From: Mycobacterium fragae | Lineage (GTDB): Bacteria; Actinomycetota; Actinomycetes; Mycobacteriales; Mycobacteriaceae | Direction of reading: 5' to 3' | Length of the DNA stretch: 64,000 nucleotides | Assembly: GCF_002102185.1 (NCBI RefSeq) | Contig: NZ_LQOW01000016.1 | Coordinates: 185,024 to 249,023 of the forward strand | Shown here: in pieces, positions 9,453 through 18,243 of the stretch | Layout: the number at the start of each line of letters is the position of its first letter | How positions within the stretch are numbered: the stretch's first letter is position 1 | Notes under the pieces: model-generated | Told to the model about the DNA's origin: nothing | The model's input: the letters and a program-made list of their open reading frames with translations, nothing else | The model's database searches: none | Program-made: the position numbers and the translations under genes

Positions 9453-9685
9453 TTCGGGACACTTCCTTGCGGTCGCGGCTTTGGGCGGTGAACCTAGCCG
9501 GTGGATTCGGGCATCTGGGCCATCTCGCAGCAGGTGGGAGCAGCACGGCCGGCCATCAGCCGCTGGAGACAACTGGTCAATTGTGCCAGATCAGGTCGGG
9601 GCAGTGAAATCACGGGAAATCGCCGTCGCCGCTACCGGGCCCACACGTGGGCAAATGGTAGATATGACGCAGGCCTAGGAGGGGA

Positions 9686-10573
9686 ATGCGCGAGCTGTCG
9701 CCGAAGGTGTGCATCGCCACGGCGGCGGCGTTGACGGTGTTCTTAGGCGGCTGCGAAGCCAAAGTGTTCGGCGCATCCGCTGCCGCGCCGGTACAGGCAA
9801 TCGTGCTGCGCCAGCCGCCACTGGGAATCCCCGGAGCCGCGGTCGATGGATTGCCGGCGCGCATCAAGCAGGCCACCGACGACGCCGCCGCCAACGGCGC
9901 GGCCCTCTCGATTGCGGTGCTCGACCGTGTCAAGAAGCGGATGCTTTCCAACGGCAACGATCAGCTGGTCGCGATCGCATCGGTCGCCAAGCTTTTCATC
10001 GCCGACGACGCGCTATCGCAGGGCTCGGACGGGAATCGGCAACTGTCGTCGGAGGAGCGGCGGGCGCTCGATGCCATGCTGCGGTCTTCCGACGACGACG
10101 CCGCGGACACATTCTGGAATGAACTCGGCGGCGAGTCGATCATCACGGGCGTCGCGGGCCGCTATGGACTGGCCTCGACGACGCCGCCCAGCGATGGGCG
10201 CTGGTGGAACACCATGAGCTCGGCCTCCGACCTCGTGCATTACTACGACATGCTGCTCAGCGGGGCCGGCGGCCTGCCTGCGGAGCGGGCCGAGGTCATC
10301 CTCGACGACCTCGCTGAATCAACCGAAACGGGGGTCGACGGCTACCCGCAGCGGTTCGGCATCCCGGACGGGCTGTATGCCGAGCGGGTTGCCGTCAAGC
10401 AGGGGTGGATGTGCTGTGTCGGCAGCGCCTGGATGCACCTGTCGACCGGGGTCATCGGGCAGGACGGACGCTATGTCATGGTCATCGAGTCGCTGCAAAC
10501 CTCCGATGACGCCACCGCACGGGAAACGATCACTCGGGCGGTCAAGACGATGTTTCCCGGCGGCAAGGTTTGA
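9686..10573 (+). CDS. lppW: Putative lipoprotein LppW
   Basis: A 295-residue exported lipoprotein. An N-terminal hydrophobic segment ends in the lipobox FLGGC, giving lipidation at about C23. The mature part resembles the beta-lactamase/PBP-like fold: ASVAKLFI looks like an SxxK region and VAVKQGWMCC replaces the KTG region, so true hydrolase activity is doubtful. An AGGAGG at 9677-9682 precedes the ATG with only a 3-nt spacer. The sequence matches M. tuberculosis LppW (Rv2905) well in its C-terminal two thirds. It converges on trmD with a 7-bp gap. The function is unknown. Confidence 0.85.
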   Translation: MRELSPKVCIATAAALTVFLGGCEAKVFGASAAAPVQAIVLRQPPLGIPGAAVDGLPARIKQATDDAAANGAALSIAVLDRVKKRMLSNGNDQLVAIASVAKLFIADDALSQGSDGNRQLSSEERRALDAMLRSSDDDAADTFWNELGGESIITGVAGRYGLASTTPPSDGRWWNTMSSASDLVHYYDMLLSGAGGLPAERAEVILDDLAESTETGVDGYPQRFGIPDGLYAERVAVKQGWMCCVGSAWMHLSTGVIGQDGRYVMVIESLQTSDDATARETITRAVKTMFPGGKV

Positions 10574-10580
10574 GCCCGCT

Positions 10581-11279
10581 CTAGCGCCGATCTCGAGGCA
10601 GCAGGTCGGGCCGGCGTTCACGGGTGCGCTGCTCGGAGGCCTCCCGTCGCCAGGCCTCGATCCGCGCGTGGTCGCCGGACAGCAGAACCTCGGGGACGTC
10701 TAGTCCACGCCAGCTCGGTGGCCGGGTATAGCTCGGGCCCTCCAGCAGGTGTCCTCTTTCCGGGGAATGTGAATCATCTTGGTGCGACTGCGGATTACCG
10801 ATGACCTCGGGCAGTAGCCGGACTACCGCCTCGATCATCACCAGCGCAGCCGATTCACCTCCGGGCAGCACATAGTCGCCGATCGACACTTCCTCCACTC
10901 GTATCCGGCGAGCGGCATCGTCGATGACCCGCTGATCGATACCTTCATAGCGGCCGCAGGCGAACACCAGGTGCTCCTCGCTGCTCCAGCGCTGCGCAGT
11001 CGCCTGCGTGAACAACGTGCCCGCGGGGGTAGGAACAATGAGAAGCGCAGCCTCCGAACAGATCTCGTCGAGCGCCTCGCCCCAGACCGGCGCTGTCATC
11101 ACCATGCCGGGCCCGCCGCCGTATGGCGCATCGTCCACCGAGCGGTGCACATCGTGTGCCCAGTTCCGCAGATCGTGCACCTTCAGATCGACCACGCCGG
11201 ACTGTATCGCCTTGCCCGGCAACGATTGTCGCAGCGGATCCAGGTATGACGGGAAGATCGTCACCACATCGATTTTCAT
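10581..11279 (-). CDS. trmD: tRNA (guanine-N1)-methyltransferase TrmD
   Basis: A 232-residue SPOUT methyltransferase making m1G37 in tRNAs, which prevents +1 frameshifting. Seen are the N-terminal [30 protein letters not shown] and the knot region with [11 protein letters not shown] and VIGN, all diagnostic of TrmD. The length is standard. It is the last gene of rpsP-KH-rimM-trmD, 10 bp after rimM, and converges on lppW. Confidence 0.97.
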   Translation of the reverse strand: MKIDVVTIFPSYLDPLRQSLPGKAIQSGVVDLKVHDLRNWAHDVHRSVDDAPYGGGPGMVMTAPVWGEALDEICSEAALLIVPTPAGTLFTQATAQRWSSEEHLVFACGRYEGIDQRVIDDAARRIRVEEVSIGDYVLPGGESAALVMIEAVVRLLPEVIGNPQSHQDDSHSPERGHLLEGPSYTRPPSWRGLDVPEVLLSGDHARIEAWRREASEQRTRERRPDLLPRDRR

Positions 11280-11289
11280 ACCGAGGCCC

Positions 11290-11811
11290 TCACGTACCCA
11301 GTTCCAGCAGGCCCTCGGGCGGGTCGATCTCGACGGTGCCGGCGTCCAACGAGACCGACGTGACGATCGCGCTCACGAACGGTACCAGCAGCTCGCCGGC
11401 CTGCCCGCGGTTGACCGCCAGCAGTTCACCTGCGGCGGTGTGCAGAACCTCGGCAACGGTGCCGAGCTCCCGGCCGTCGGTCGTGTGCACCCTGAGGCCT
11501 TCCAGCTGGTGGTCGTAGTACGTGTCCGGCTCGTCGATGGCCGGCAGCTCCTCGGAGTCGATGACGAACAGGCTGCCCCGCAAGGCGTCGGCGGCGTCAC
11601 GATCGGCGACTCCGGCCAACCGCACCAGTAGCCGCCCGCCGTGGGCTCGGGCCGCCTCGACGATGTAGTCCCGCTGCCGATCATCGGATCCCTTGGCCCG
11701 CAACACCGCACCCGGTGCGAACCGGATCTCCGGGTCGTCGGTGCGAACCTCCACCACGACCTCGCCCGTGACGCCGTGAGCTTTCACCACACGCCCGACG
11801 ACCAGGTCCAT
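11290..11811 (-). CDS. rimM: 16S rRNA processing factor RimM
   Basis: A 173-residue 30S maturation factor that binds S19 and helps assemble the 16S 3' domain. The N-terminal RimM domain begins [15 protein letters not shown], and the C-terminal PRC-barrel includes [15 protein letters not shown] and VPFV...[11 protein letters not shown]. It lies 12 bp after the KH gene and 10 bp before trmD in the standard translation operon. Confidence 0.95.
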   Translation of the reverse strand: MDLVVGRVVKAHGVTGEVVVEVRTDDPEIRFAPGAVLRAKGSDDRQRDYIVEAARAHGGRLLVRLAGVADRDAADALRGSLFVIDSEELPAIDEPDTYYDHQLEGLRVHTTDGRELGTVAEVLHTAAGELLAVNRGQAGELLVPFVSAIVTSVSLDAGTVEIDPPEGLLELGT

Positions 11812-11823
11812 CAGCGGGCTTCG

Positions 11824-12066
11824 CTACTGGTCGGTGTCTACCACGTCGACGCGGATACCTCGGCCGCCGATTCCGGCGACCAATGTGCGCAACGCGGTCG
11901 CGGTGCGTCCCCCGCGACCGATCACCTTGCCGAGATCGTCGGGGTGCACGTGCACCTCGACCGTTCTTCCGCGCCTGCTCGTCACCATATCGACGCGAAC
12001 ATCGTCGGGGTTGTCGACGATTCCGCGGACCAGATGCTCGACGGCGTCGACCACGACAGAACTCAT
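11824..12066 (-). CDS. KH-domain RNA-binding protein (KhpA type)
   Basis: An 80-residue single KH-domain protein with the GxxG loop IGRGGR, of the KhpA/YlqC family, which binds RNA and in other Gram-positives partners with KhpB/Jag in cell-elongation control. It is located between rpsP (8-bp gap) and rimM, as is usual. Its mycobacterial targets are unknown. Confidence 0.93.
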   Translation of the reverse strand: MSSVVVDAVEHLVRGIVDNPDDVRVDMVTSRRGRTVEVHVHPDDLGKVIGRGGRTATALRTLVAGIGGRGIRVDVVDTDQ

Positions 12067-12074
12067 GACTGCGA

Positions 12075-12590
12075 TCAGCTCTCAGCCGGCTCGGTCTGCT
12101 CACCGCCGTCAGCTCGCTCGGCTTCCGGCTTCTCGGCCTCGGCCTTATCGGCTTTGTCGGCCTTCTCAGCTTTGTCGGCCTTCTCGGCGGCCTTCTTGGC
12201 CGGAGCTTTCTTCTTCTTCGGCGTCGCGGCCTCGGTGGCGGGAGCACCTTCGGCGGCGGCCAGCGCGGCGTTGAACAGCTCCAGTTTGCTTGGCTTGGGC
12301 TCGGCGACCTTCAACCGGCCTTCGGCCCCGGGCAGCCCTTTGAACTTCTGCCAGTCACCGGTGATCTTGAGCAGCTTGAGGACGGGTTCCGTGGGCTGTG
12401 CCCCGACGGAAAGCCAGTACTGGGCCCGCTCGGAGTCGATCTCGATGAGGCTCGGCTCCTCCTTGGGGTGATACCGGCCGATGATCTCGATGGCCCGGCC
12501 GTCGCGGCGGGTCCGTGCGTCGGCGACAGCTATCCGGTACTGCGGATTTCGGATTTTTCCAAGCCGAGTGAGCTTGATCTTCACAGCCAT
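12075..12590 (-). CDS. rpsP: 30S ribosomal protein S16
   Basis: A 171-residue S16. The first 85 residues are the conserved ribosomal domain ([20 protein letters not shown]...). After about residue 110 comes an actinobacterial extension, alanine/lysine/glutamate rich with repeated KADKAE units, probably disordered. The ATG at 12590 has an AGGAG about 14 bp upstream. It is the first gene of the rpsP-KH-rimM-trmD operon; the 146 bp upstream to the next gene should hold its promoter. Confidence 0.97.
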   Translation of the reverse strand: MAVKIKLTRLGKIRNPQYRIAVADARTRRDGRAIEIIGRYHPKEEPSLIEIDSERAQYWLSVGAQPTEPVLKLLKITGDWQKFKGLPGAEGRLKVAEPKPSKLELFNAALAAAEGAPATEAATPKKKKAPAKKAAEKADKAEKADKADKAEAEKPEAERADGGEQTEPAES

Positions 12591-12736
12591 GGCTAAGCGA
12601 CTTCTCCTACGGTGTCACGCTGCAATTCAGCGACCCGGGCGGGATGCCAGGATCCGGTTTTGCCTCGCGTGTGCAGCCGCCCATTGTGCCAGAACGCCGA
12701 TGCCCGGCAAAAATCCGCGAATTCCCCCGGCGCCGG

Positions 12737-13156
12737 TCAGGGCCGCCGGTCGAAGCACTTGGTCTCGACGCGGCGGCTCATCCGCCAGCCGTCCGGGGTG
12801 CGGACGAACTCGTCGTCGTACCACAGTCCCAGCAGCGTCGTGGACGGGGCTTCGCCCCCGAACACCATGGGGTTGAAGCAGAACGTCCGAGCGGTCGCGA
12901 AGTCGCCGTCGATCCGAATGGTCGGCAGCCCCAGCATGTGGGCGTAGTTGGCAAAAATCGGCAGCATCTCGGCCAGCCATGCCTTGACCTCCGGGTAATG
13001 TCCGACGATTCCGTCGAATGCGCTGTAGTCGATGTGGGCGTCCGGCGTGAATACCGCATCCAGGTCATCGAATCGGCGTGAGTCGATCGCGGCGGAGTAG
13101 TCCGCGAGCAGTTGCTGGATCTCCAACCGGTCGGAGATTTCGGCCTGGCTCAACAT
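12737..13156 (-). CDS. SnoaL-like / NTF2-fold protein
   Basis: A 139-residue SnoaL_4/NTF2-fold protein (MLSQAEISDRLEIQQLLADYSAAID, YSAFDG, RVETKCFDRRP). Members are cyclases, dehydratases or isomerases that use a pocket acid; the substrate here is unknown. It corresponds to Rv2910c by position. The ATG at 13156 fits homologues; a GTG-type extension to 13192 is possible and would leave only 21 bp to the divergent dacB2. Confidence 0.8.
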   Translation of the reverse strand: MLSQAEISDRLEIQQLLADYSAAIDSRRFDDLDAVFTPDAHIDYSAFDGIVGHYPEVKAWLAEMLPIFANYAHMLGLPTIRIDGDFATARTFCFNPMVFGGEAPSTTLLGLWYDDEFVRTPDGWRMSRRVETKCFDRRP

Positions 13157-13213
13157 GCGTCGATTCAACACCGTCGACCCGCTACCCGGCATCGCGGGCT
13201 AAGCTCACCGCCC

Positions 13214-14086
13214 ATGCGGAGGCTTCTTGCCGCGGTCGCGGCTTTTCTCGCGTTGATCTGCGCAGCAACGGTGACTGCAGCCGCCGAGCCGGGCGTTCAG
13301 CCGGTCGGCTCGGTGCCCATCCCCGACGGGCCGGCACAGACCTGGCTGCTCGCCGATCTCGATTCCGGTCAGGTGCTGGCCGCGCGCGACGAGAACGTGC
13401 GCCACCCGCCGGCCAGCACCATCAAGGTGCTGCTGGCGCTGGTCGTCCTCGACGAGGTGAACCTGAACTCCACCGTGGTCGCCGATCAGGCGGATACCCA
13501 GGTCGAATGCAACTGTGTCGGCGTCAAAGCCGGGCGCACCTACACGGCGCGCCAACTGCTGGACGGCCTGCTGCTGGCATCGGGCAACGACGCCGCCAAC
13601 ACGCTGGCCCACATGCTGGGCGGGCCGGACACCACCGTGTCCAAGATGGACGCAAAGGCCGCGGCGCTCGGGGCGGTCAACACCCACGCGTCCACCCCCT
13701 CGGGGCTGGACGGCCCAGGCGGCTCCGGTTGGTCGACGGCACACGACTTGGCCGTCATATTCCGGGCAGCGATGGCCAATCCGGTGTTCGCCCAGATCAC
13801 CGCCGAGCCGTCGGCGATGTTCCCCGGCGACAACGGCGATCACCCGATCGCCAACCAGGATGAGCTGCTCCAGCGCTATCCCGGGGCGATCGGCGGCAAG
13901 ACGGGGTTCACCAACGCCGCCCGCAAGACGTTCGTCGGCGCCGCCGCGCGCAACGGCCGTCGATTGGTGGTCGCCATGATGTACGGGCTGGTGCACGAGG
14001 GCGGGCCGACCTACTGGGATCAGGCCGCCAGCCTGCTCGACTGGGGTTTTGCTCTCAACAGGCAGGCGGCCATCGGCAGCTTGTAG
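13214..14086 (+). CDS. dacB2: D-alanyl-D-alanine carboxypeptidase DacB2
   Basis: A 290-residue family S11 low-molecular-mass penicillin-binding protein that trims the terminal D-Ala from peptidoglycan peptides. A signal peptide spans about residues 1-25 (FLALICAATVTAAA). The active-site triad of motifs is complete: STIK (nucleophile Ser), SGN and KTG (GGKTGFTN). Two cysteines (ECNCVG) could pair after export. The frame is open from 13112, but the ATG at 13214 places the signal peptide correctly and gives the M. tuberculosis length. It is divergent from the SnoaL-like gene. Confidence 0.94.
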   Translation: MRRLLAAVAAFLALICAATVTAAAEPGVQPVGSVPIPDGPAQTWLLADLDSGQVLAARDENVRHPPASTIKVLLALVVLDEVNLNSTVVADQADTQVECNCVGVKAGRTYTARQLLDGLLLASGNDAANTLAHMLGGPDTTVSKMDAKAAALGAVNTHASTPSGLDGPGGSGWSTAHDLAVIFRAAMANPVFAQITAEPSAMFPGDNGDHPIANQDELLQRYPGAIGGKTGFTNAARKTFVGAAARNGRRLVVAMMYGLVHEGGPTYWDQAASLLDWGFALNRQAAIGSL

Positions 14087-14089
14087 GGC

Positions 14090-14106
14090 GGCCAGGGCGT
14101 CTGGCC
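14090..14106 (+). terminator. Hairpin just after dacB2
   Basis: GGCCAG-GGCGT-CTGGCC forms a perfect 6-bp stem with a 5-nt loop starting 4 bp after the dacB2 TAG. There is no T-run, as is common for mycobacterial terminators. Confidence 0.5.
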
Positions 14107-14283
14107 GGGTTGTGGGCTAATCTCGGCTAATGCCATGGCATCCTATTACGCAGTAGTCCAACATGAGCTTCTGCGGCATTGTGTCGACACGAGTCGACGC
14201 TTTCAGGTTGAGCCGACAGCCATTGCCAACCATGCCTGCCTCGCCCAGCAGGTCGTGCAGGTGCCCGTACGGAACGAGGATTG

Positions 14284-14682
14284 ATGATGGCCGAAAACCA
14301 AGGCGCTGCACCGGGTTCGTCTCCTCAGCCTGACAAGGACGACTTCCGGGCCGACGAGAGCTGGGTCGATCGGCTTGTCGTCGTGTCCGTCAGCGGCAGC
14401 GTGGACATGCTCAGCGCGCCGTGGCTGGCCGATGCCATCGATTCCGCGCTTGCGAAAAACCCCGACGGCCTGATCGTCGACCTTTCGAAGGTCGACTTCC
14501 TCGGCTCGGCGGGTATCAGCGTCCTGATCAAGACCAACGACAACATCGGCGACTCCACCCGGTTCTGCGTGGTAGCAGACGGGCCGACCACACACCGCCC
14601 GCTGACGTTGCTCGGCATCAACGACACGATGTCGCTTTGTCGCAGGCTCGACGACGCGCTGAGCAAACTCGCCGACGCGTGA
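14284..14682 (+). CDS. STAS-domain anti-sigma-factor antagonist
   Basis: A 132-residue single STAS-domain protein. After a polar N-terminus the fold includes VVVSVSGSVDMLSAPWL and VDLSKVDFLGSAGISVLI; the serine in FLGSAG is at the position phosphorylated in SpoIIAA/RsbV-type antagonists. Such proteins bind and neutralise anti-sigma kinases to free a sigma factor. No anti-sigma or sigma gene is adjacent, so its partner is elsewhere. A GAGGA at 14276-14280 serves ATG 14284 or ATG 14287. I do not recall this gene at this place in M. tuberculosis. Confidence 0.87.
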   Translation: MMAENQGAAPGSSPQPDKDDFRADESWVDRLVVVSVSGSVDMLSAPWLADAIDSALAKNPDGLIVDLSKVDFLGSAGISVLIKTNDNIGDSTRFCVVADGPTTHRPLTLLGINDTMSLCRRLDDALSKLADA

Positions 14683-14691
14683 CGACGGTCA

Positions 14692-15294
14692 TTAAGGCGT
14701 ATTAGCGAGGCTCATTCTGCTCAGCAGCGACATCAGGACCTCGATTCGGCGGTTCTCGATGTCGAGTTGCGGCATTACCGGCCTAAAAATCGCCGCCCCG
14801 TCGAAGGTTCTGGTCACCAACGCGACCAGAACCGGAATAGTCTCCTCGGGGAAGTTCTCTGCGCCCGGCAACGCGCGCGCAGCGTCGTAGATCTTCTCGT
14901 TGTACTGCTCGAGAACGTTTTGCAGTGTGGCGTTGAGCTTTTCGTCGGTGCGCGCAGCGATCAACAGTTCATAGAGCACCGCGTTGGTGGCGTTGCCGGT
15001 GAGCTCGTGCAGGATCCTCAGCGCTGCCTCCAAAGCCGGTGCGTCGGAAGGTATTTCAGCGACTTGTTTGGTGAACGCCGCCAGCTGACGGCGCCCCACC
15101 TCCTGGGCGGTGGCCGCCATGAAATCGCCCATGGTGTCGAAGTGGCGGAACAAGGCGCCGACGGATACCCCGGCGCGTTTGGTGATCACAGCCGCAGAGG
15201 CCCGGGCGTATCCGACCTCGATGATGGTGGCGATGCTGGCGTCGAGCAGCCGCGCGACGGTCTCTTCTCGGCGCTGCTGCTGAGTCCTGGCCAT
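14692..15294 (-). CDS. TetR-family transcriptional regulator
   Basis: A 200-residue TetR repressor. Residues 10-60 hold the helix-turn-helix (LLDASIATIIEVGYARASAAVITKRAG, SVGALFRHF); the remainder is a helical ligand/dimer domain. It matches Rv2912c in position. The ATG at 15294 is separated from the stop of the D-aminoacylase-like gene by one base, so both form one transcript. It probably controls that operon through the palindrome at 17128-17139. Confidence 0.92.
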   Translation of the reverse strand: MARTQQQRREETVARLLDASIATIIEVGYARASAAVITKRAGVSVGALFRHFDTMGDFMAATAQEVGRRQLAAFTKQVAEIPSDAPALEAALRILHELTGNATNAVLYELLIAARTDEKLNATLQNVLEQYNEKIYDAARALPGAENFPEETIPVLVALVTRTFDGAAIFRPVMPQLDIENRRIEVLMSLLSRMSLANTP

Positions 15295-15295
15295 G

Positions 15296-17083
15296 TCAGA
15301 CCTGCGCGCTCAACTTAGCCGCTCGACGCGTCCCGGCCCGCAGATAACGGCCCGACTTGACGGTTTGGCCATAGCCGTCGCGGAACCGGCCGTTGCGGAA
15401 CACGACCGCGCCGCCCACGCCGGTCGCGACCACCGCCGCGTCGTTGCGGTTGACCATGCGGCTCAGGCCGCCGTAGAACGGCACCTTCTCCTCGTGGTAG
15501 CCGTCCACGGAGTCGTCGAGGCCGGCCGGATCGATCACCACGAAGTCCGCCCGGTCGCCCTGCCGCAACGTGCCGGCGTCCAGGCCGAACCACTCGGCCA
15601 CCTCGCCGGTCAGGCGATGCACCGCGTGCTGCAGTGTGAGGAACGGTTTTTCGTCGCGTTGGGCCTCCAACGTGCGCTTGAGCAGTCGCAGCGCGAAGTT
15701 GTAGAAGGCCATGTTGCGCAGGTGCGCGCCGGCGTCGGAGAAGCCCATGTGGATGGTGGGCTCGGCGGCCAGCTTGTCGAGCTGCTTGGGCCGGTGGTTG
15801 GCGACGGTGGTCGTCCAGCGGACGTTACGCTCGCCGTTTTCGACAAGCACATCGAGGAACGCGTCGAGCGGGTGCACTCCCCGCTCGTCGGCGATCGCGC
15901 CGAAGCTCTTGCCGACCAACGTCTTGTCCGGGCATTCGACGATCACTGCGTCGTGAAAGTCGCGGTGCCACAACGTTGGCCCCAGCTTGATACGATCGAA
16001 CTCCCGGCGGAAGTTCCGGCGGTATTTTTCATCGGCCAGTAATTTGTTGCGCCCCAGCTGATCACGCAGATGCAGTGCCGCGGTGCCGGCACCGAACTCT
16101 TCGAAGACCGGCAGATCGATTCCATCGGAGTACAACTCGAATGGCACTGGCAAATGCTGGAAACGCACACTGGAACCCAGAAGAGCGTTGAGCAATCGGG
16201 TGCCCGGCCCGAAGACATAAACCCCGAACGGCGCCGCCTTGGTGTCGGCAGACACCAGCAGGCTCATCCGAACGCCCTTGCGCCGTCCGAACATCCGGCT
16301 GCTGGCCAAGAAGAACAGCACGGTCGTCACGGCGCGCGCGACATCGGGTGCGCTTTGCAGGATTCGGCCGCGCTTGCGCAACACGTTGATCAGCTTGCGG
16401 CGCTCGCGCCAAGTCGCGAACGTCGACGGCAGCGCGCGGGACCGGAACCGGTCGCCGTCGAGCTTGTCGATGGCCGCGTCCATCCCCGACATGCCCAGCA
16501 TCCCGGCGTCCAGCGCCTCTTCGAGCAGGGAAGCCATCCGGTCGAGTTCGGCCTCGGTGGGCCGCACCCGCTCGTCGGTGGCGCGATCGAGTCCGAGGAC
16601 CGCGGTCCGCAGATCTGAATGACCAAGCAGTGAACCGACATTCGGGCCGAGCGGCAGGGCATCGATCGCCTCGATGTATTCCGCGGCCGTCGACCACGTC
16701 TTGTTCTTTTCCAGCGCGCCCAAGACGAACTTGCGTGGCACTGCCTCCACCCGGCTGAACAGATCAGCGGCATCATCGGAGTCCGCGTAGACCGTCGAGA
16801 GCGAGCAGTTGCCCAGCATCACCGTGGTGACGCCGTGGCGCACCGATTCGCGCAATCCGGGATCCAGCAGGACCTCGGCGTCGTAGTGGGTGTGCACGTC
16901 GATGAACCCGGGAACGATCCATTTGCCCGCCGCGTCGATCACTTCGGGGCAGCCGGTCTCGTCCAGCGGGCCCGAGGAAACCGCTGAGACGATGCCGTCG
17001 CGGATGCCCAAAGTGCGGGTCTGCGGCGCGATGCCGGTGCCGTCGAACCACAGACCGTCGCGAATGATCACGTCGTACGTCAC
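15296..17083 (-). CDS. D-aminoacylase-like amidohydrolase
   Basis: A 595-residue metal-dependent amidohydrolase of the N-acyl-D-amino-acid deacylase family (Rv2913c type). The metal site is visible: HTHYDAEV near residue 65, LGHSDLR, and a C-terminal SDAGAH with the catalytic aspartate. It would hydrolyse N-acyl-D-amino acids or a related amide; the natural substrate is unknown. The GTG at 17083 has a GGAGGA ribosome site (17089-17094, 5-nt spacer), which favours it over the longer frame to 17122. It is the first gene of an operon with tetR. In M. tuberculosis pknI separates it from the next amidohydrolase; here the gap is 85 bp without pknI. Confidence 0.85.
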   Translation of the reverse strand: MTYDVIIRDGLWFDGTGIAPQTRTLGIRDGIVSAVSSGPLDETGCPEVIDAAGKWIVPGFIDVHTHYDAEVLLDPGLRESVRHGVTTVMLGNCSLSTVYADSDDAADLFSRVEAVPRKFVLGALEKNKTWSTAAEYIEAIDALPLGPNVGSLLGHSDLRTAVLGLDRATDERVRPTEAELDRMASLLEEALDAGMLGMSGMDAAIDKLDGDRFRSRALPSTFATWRERRKLINVLRKRGRILQSAPDVARAVTTVLFFLASSRMFGRRKGVRMSLLVSADTKAAPFGVYVFGPGTRLLNALLGSSVRFQHLPVPFELYSDGIDLPVFEEFGAGTAALHLRDQLGRNKLLADEKYRRNFRREFDRIKLGPTLWHRDFHDAVIVECPDKTLVGKSFGAIADERGVHPLDAFLDVLVENGERNVRWTTTVANHRPKQLDKLAAEPTIHMGFSDAGAHLRNMAFYNFALRLLKRTLEAQRDEKPFLTLQHAVHRLTGEVAEWFGLDAGTLRQGDRADFVVIDPAGLDDSVDGYHEEKVPFYGGLSRMVNRNDAAVVATGVGGAVVFRNGRFRDGYGQTVKSGRYLRAGTRRAAKLSAQV

Positions 17084-17117
17084 TGTCTTCCTCCAGGCCG
17101 TTGGATGAAGCGACGGT

Positions 17118-17139
17118 ATCATAGATAGTGAGTACTTAC
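17118..17139 (-). promoter_or_regulatory. Candidate promoter with TetR operator
   Basis: Reading leftwards, TATGAT (17118-17123) is a near-consensus -10, about 28 bp upstream of the GGAGGA/GTG start region in transcript terms. Just upstream, GTAAGTACTCAC (17128-17139) is a near-perfect 12-bp palindrome (5 of 6 pairs). The palindrome would lie between -35 and -10, where a TetR repressor usually binds, and the operon it drives ends with tetR. Confidence 0.45.
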
Positions 17140-17168
17140 AATCTTTCCTGCGGCGCGGCGTGTCGCGA

Positions 17169-18236
17169 TCAGAACACCTGTCCGCGCAGGATCACCAGGT
17201 CGGGCCGGTTCAGCACCTCCGGCCCCTGGCGTGGGTCGGCGCTGTAGCACAACAGGTCGGCGGACGCCCCGTCGTCCATCCCCGGGCGGCCCAGCCAGCG
17301 ACGGGCCTCCCAGCAGGCCGCGCCCAGTGCCTCGGTTGGGCTCATCCCGATGTTCTTGAGCGCCTCGACTTCGTCGGCGATCCGCCCGTGGACGACCATG
17401 GTCCCGGCGTCGGTGCCGGCATAGATCGGGATCCCGGCCTCGCGGGCCGCGGCCATCCGCGGGTAACACTTGGCGTGCAGGTCGCGCATGTGGGCGCCGT
17501 AGGCCGGGTAGCGCTTTGCCGAATCGGCTATGCCCGGAAAGTTCTCGATGTTGATCAGCGTGGGCACCAGCGCGGTTCCGTGCTCGAGCATCAGGTCGAT
17601 GATGTCGTCGGTGAGCCCGGTGCCGTGTTCGATGCAATCGATCCCGGCGTTGATCAGCCCGGGTAACGCGTCCTCCCCGAAGACATGGGCGGTGACCCGC
17701 GCGCCGTGGTTGTGCGCCGCCTCGATCGCCGTTTTGAGCACGTCGTCGGACCACAGCGGCGCGAGATCGCCCACGTCGCGGTCGATCCAATCGCCGACCA
17801 GCTTCACCCAGCCGTCACCGCGGTGCGCCTGCTCGACTACGAGATCGGGTAGCTGCGACTCGTCCTCGATGTCAATGGCCAAGCCCTGCGAATAACGCTT
17901 GGGTTTGGCCAGGTGCCGCCCGGCGCGGATGATGCGCGGCAGATCGGCGCGGTCGTCGAGGGCGCGGGTGTCGGTCGGCGAGCCGCAGTCGCGCAGCAGC
18001 AGCGCGCCGACGTCGCGTTCGGTCTCTGCTTGGGCAGCGGCTTCGTCGAGTTCCATCGTGCCGTGCGGTCCCAGCCCGACATGGCAATGCGCATCTACCA
18101 GACCGGGCAGAATCCAGCCGCCGTCGAAAACCGTGTCCGCGCCGGTGACGGGTTCCAGGCTGATTCGCCCGTCCACGATCCACAGTTCGACGGCGGTCTC
18201 GTCGGGCAACCCCAGCCCTCGAACGTGCAGGCGCAC
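17169..18236 (-). CDS. Amidohydrolase-family protein
   Basis: A 355-residue amidohydrolase-superfamily enzyme (imidazolonepropionase/prolidase-like). Metal ligands appear in DAHCHVGLG, VTAHVFGED, IEHGTG and AGTDAG; a lysine in GWVKLVGD could be the carbamylated bridge. It matches Rv2915c in place. The GTG at 18236 lies 7 bp after the ffh stop, so it is likely the distal gene of the ffh transcript. The substrate is unknown. Confidence 0.85.
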   Translation of the reverse strand: MRLHVRGLGLPDETAVELWIVDGRISLEPVTGADTVFDGGWILPGLVDAHCHVGLGPHGTMELDEAAAQAETERDVGALLLRDCGSPTDTRALDDRADLPRIIRAGRHLAKPKRYSQGLAIDIEDESQLPDLVVEQAHRGDGWVKLVGDWIDRDVGDLAPLWSDDVLKTAIEAAHNHGARVTAHVFGEDALPGLINAGIDCIEHGTGLTDDIIDLMLEHGTALVPTLINIENFPGIADSAKRYPAYGAHMRDLHAKCYPRMAAAREAGIPIYAGTDAGTMVVHGRIADEVEALKNIGMSPTEALGAACWEARRWLGRPGMDDGASADLLCYSADPRQGPEVLNRPDLVILRGQVF

Positions 18237-18243
18237 GGTCCGG

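Noticed and set aside
12112..12220. KADKAE repeats in rpsP as a frameshift or foreign insertion
   Set aside because: Lysine/alanine-rich S16 tails are usual in mycobacteria and the frame is continuous.
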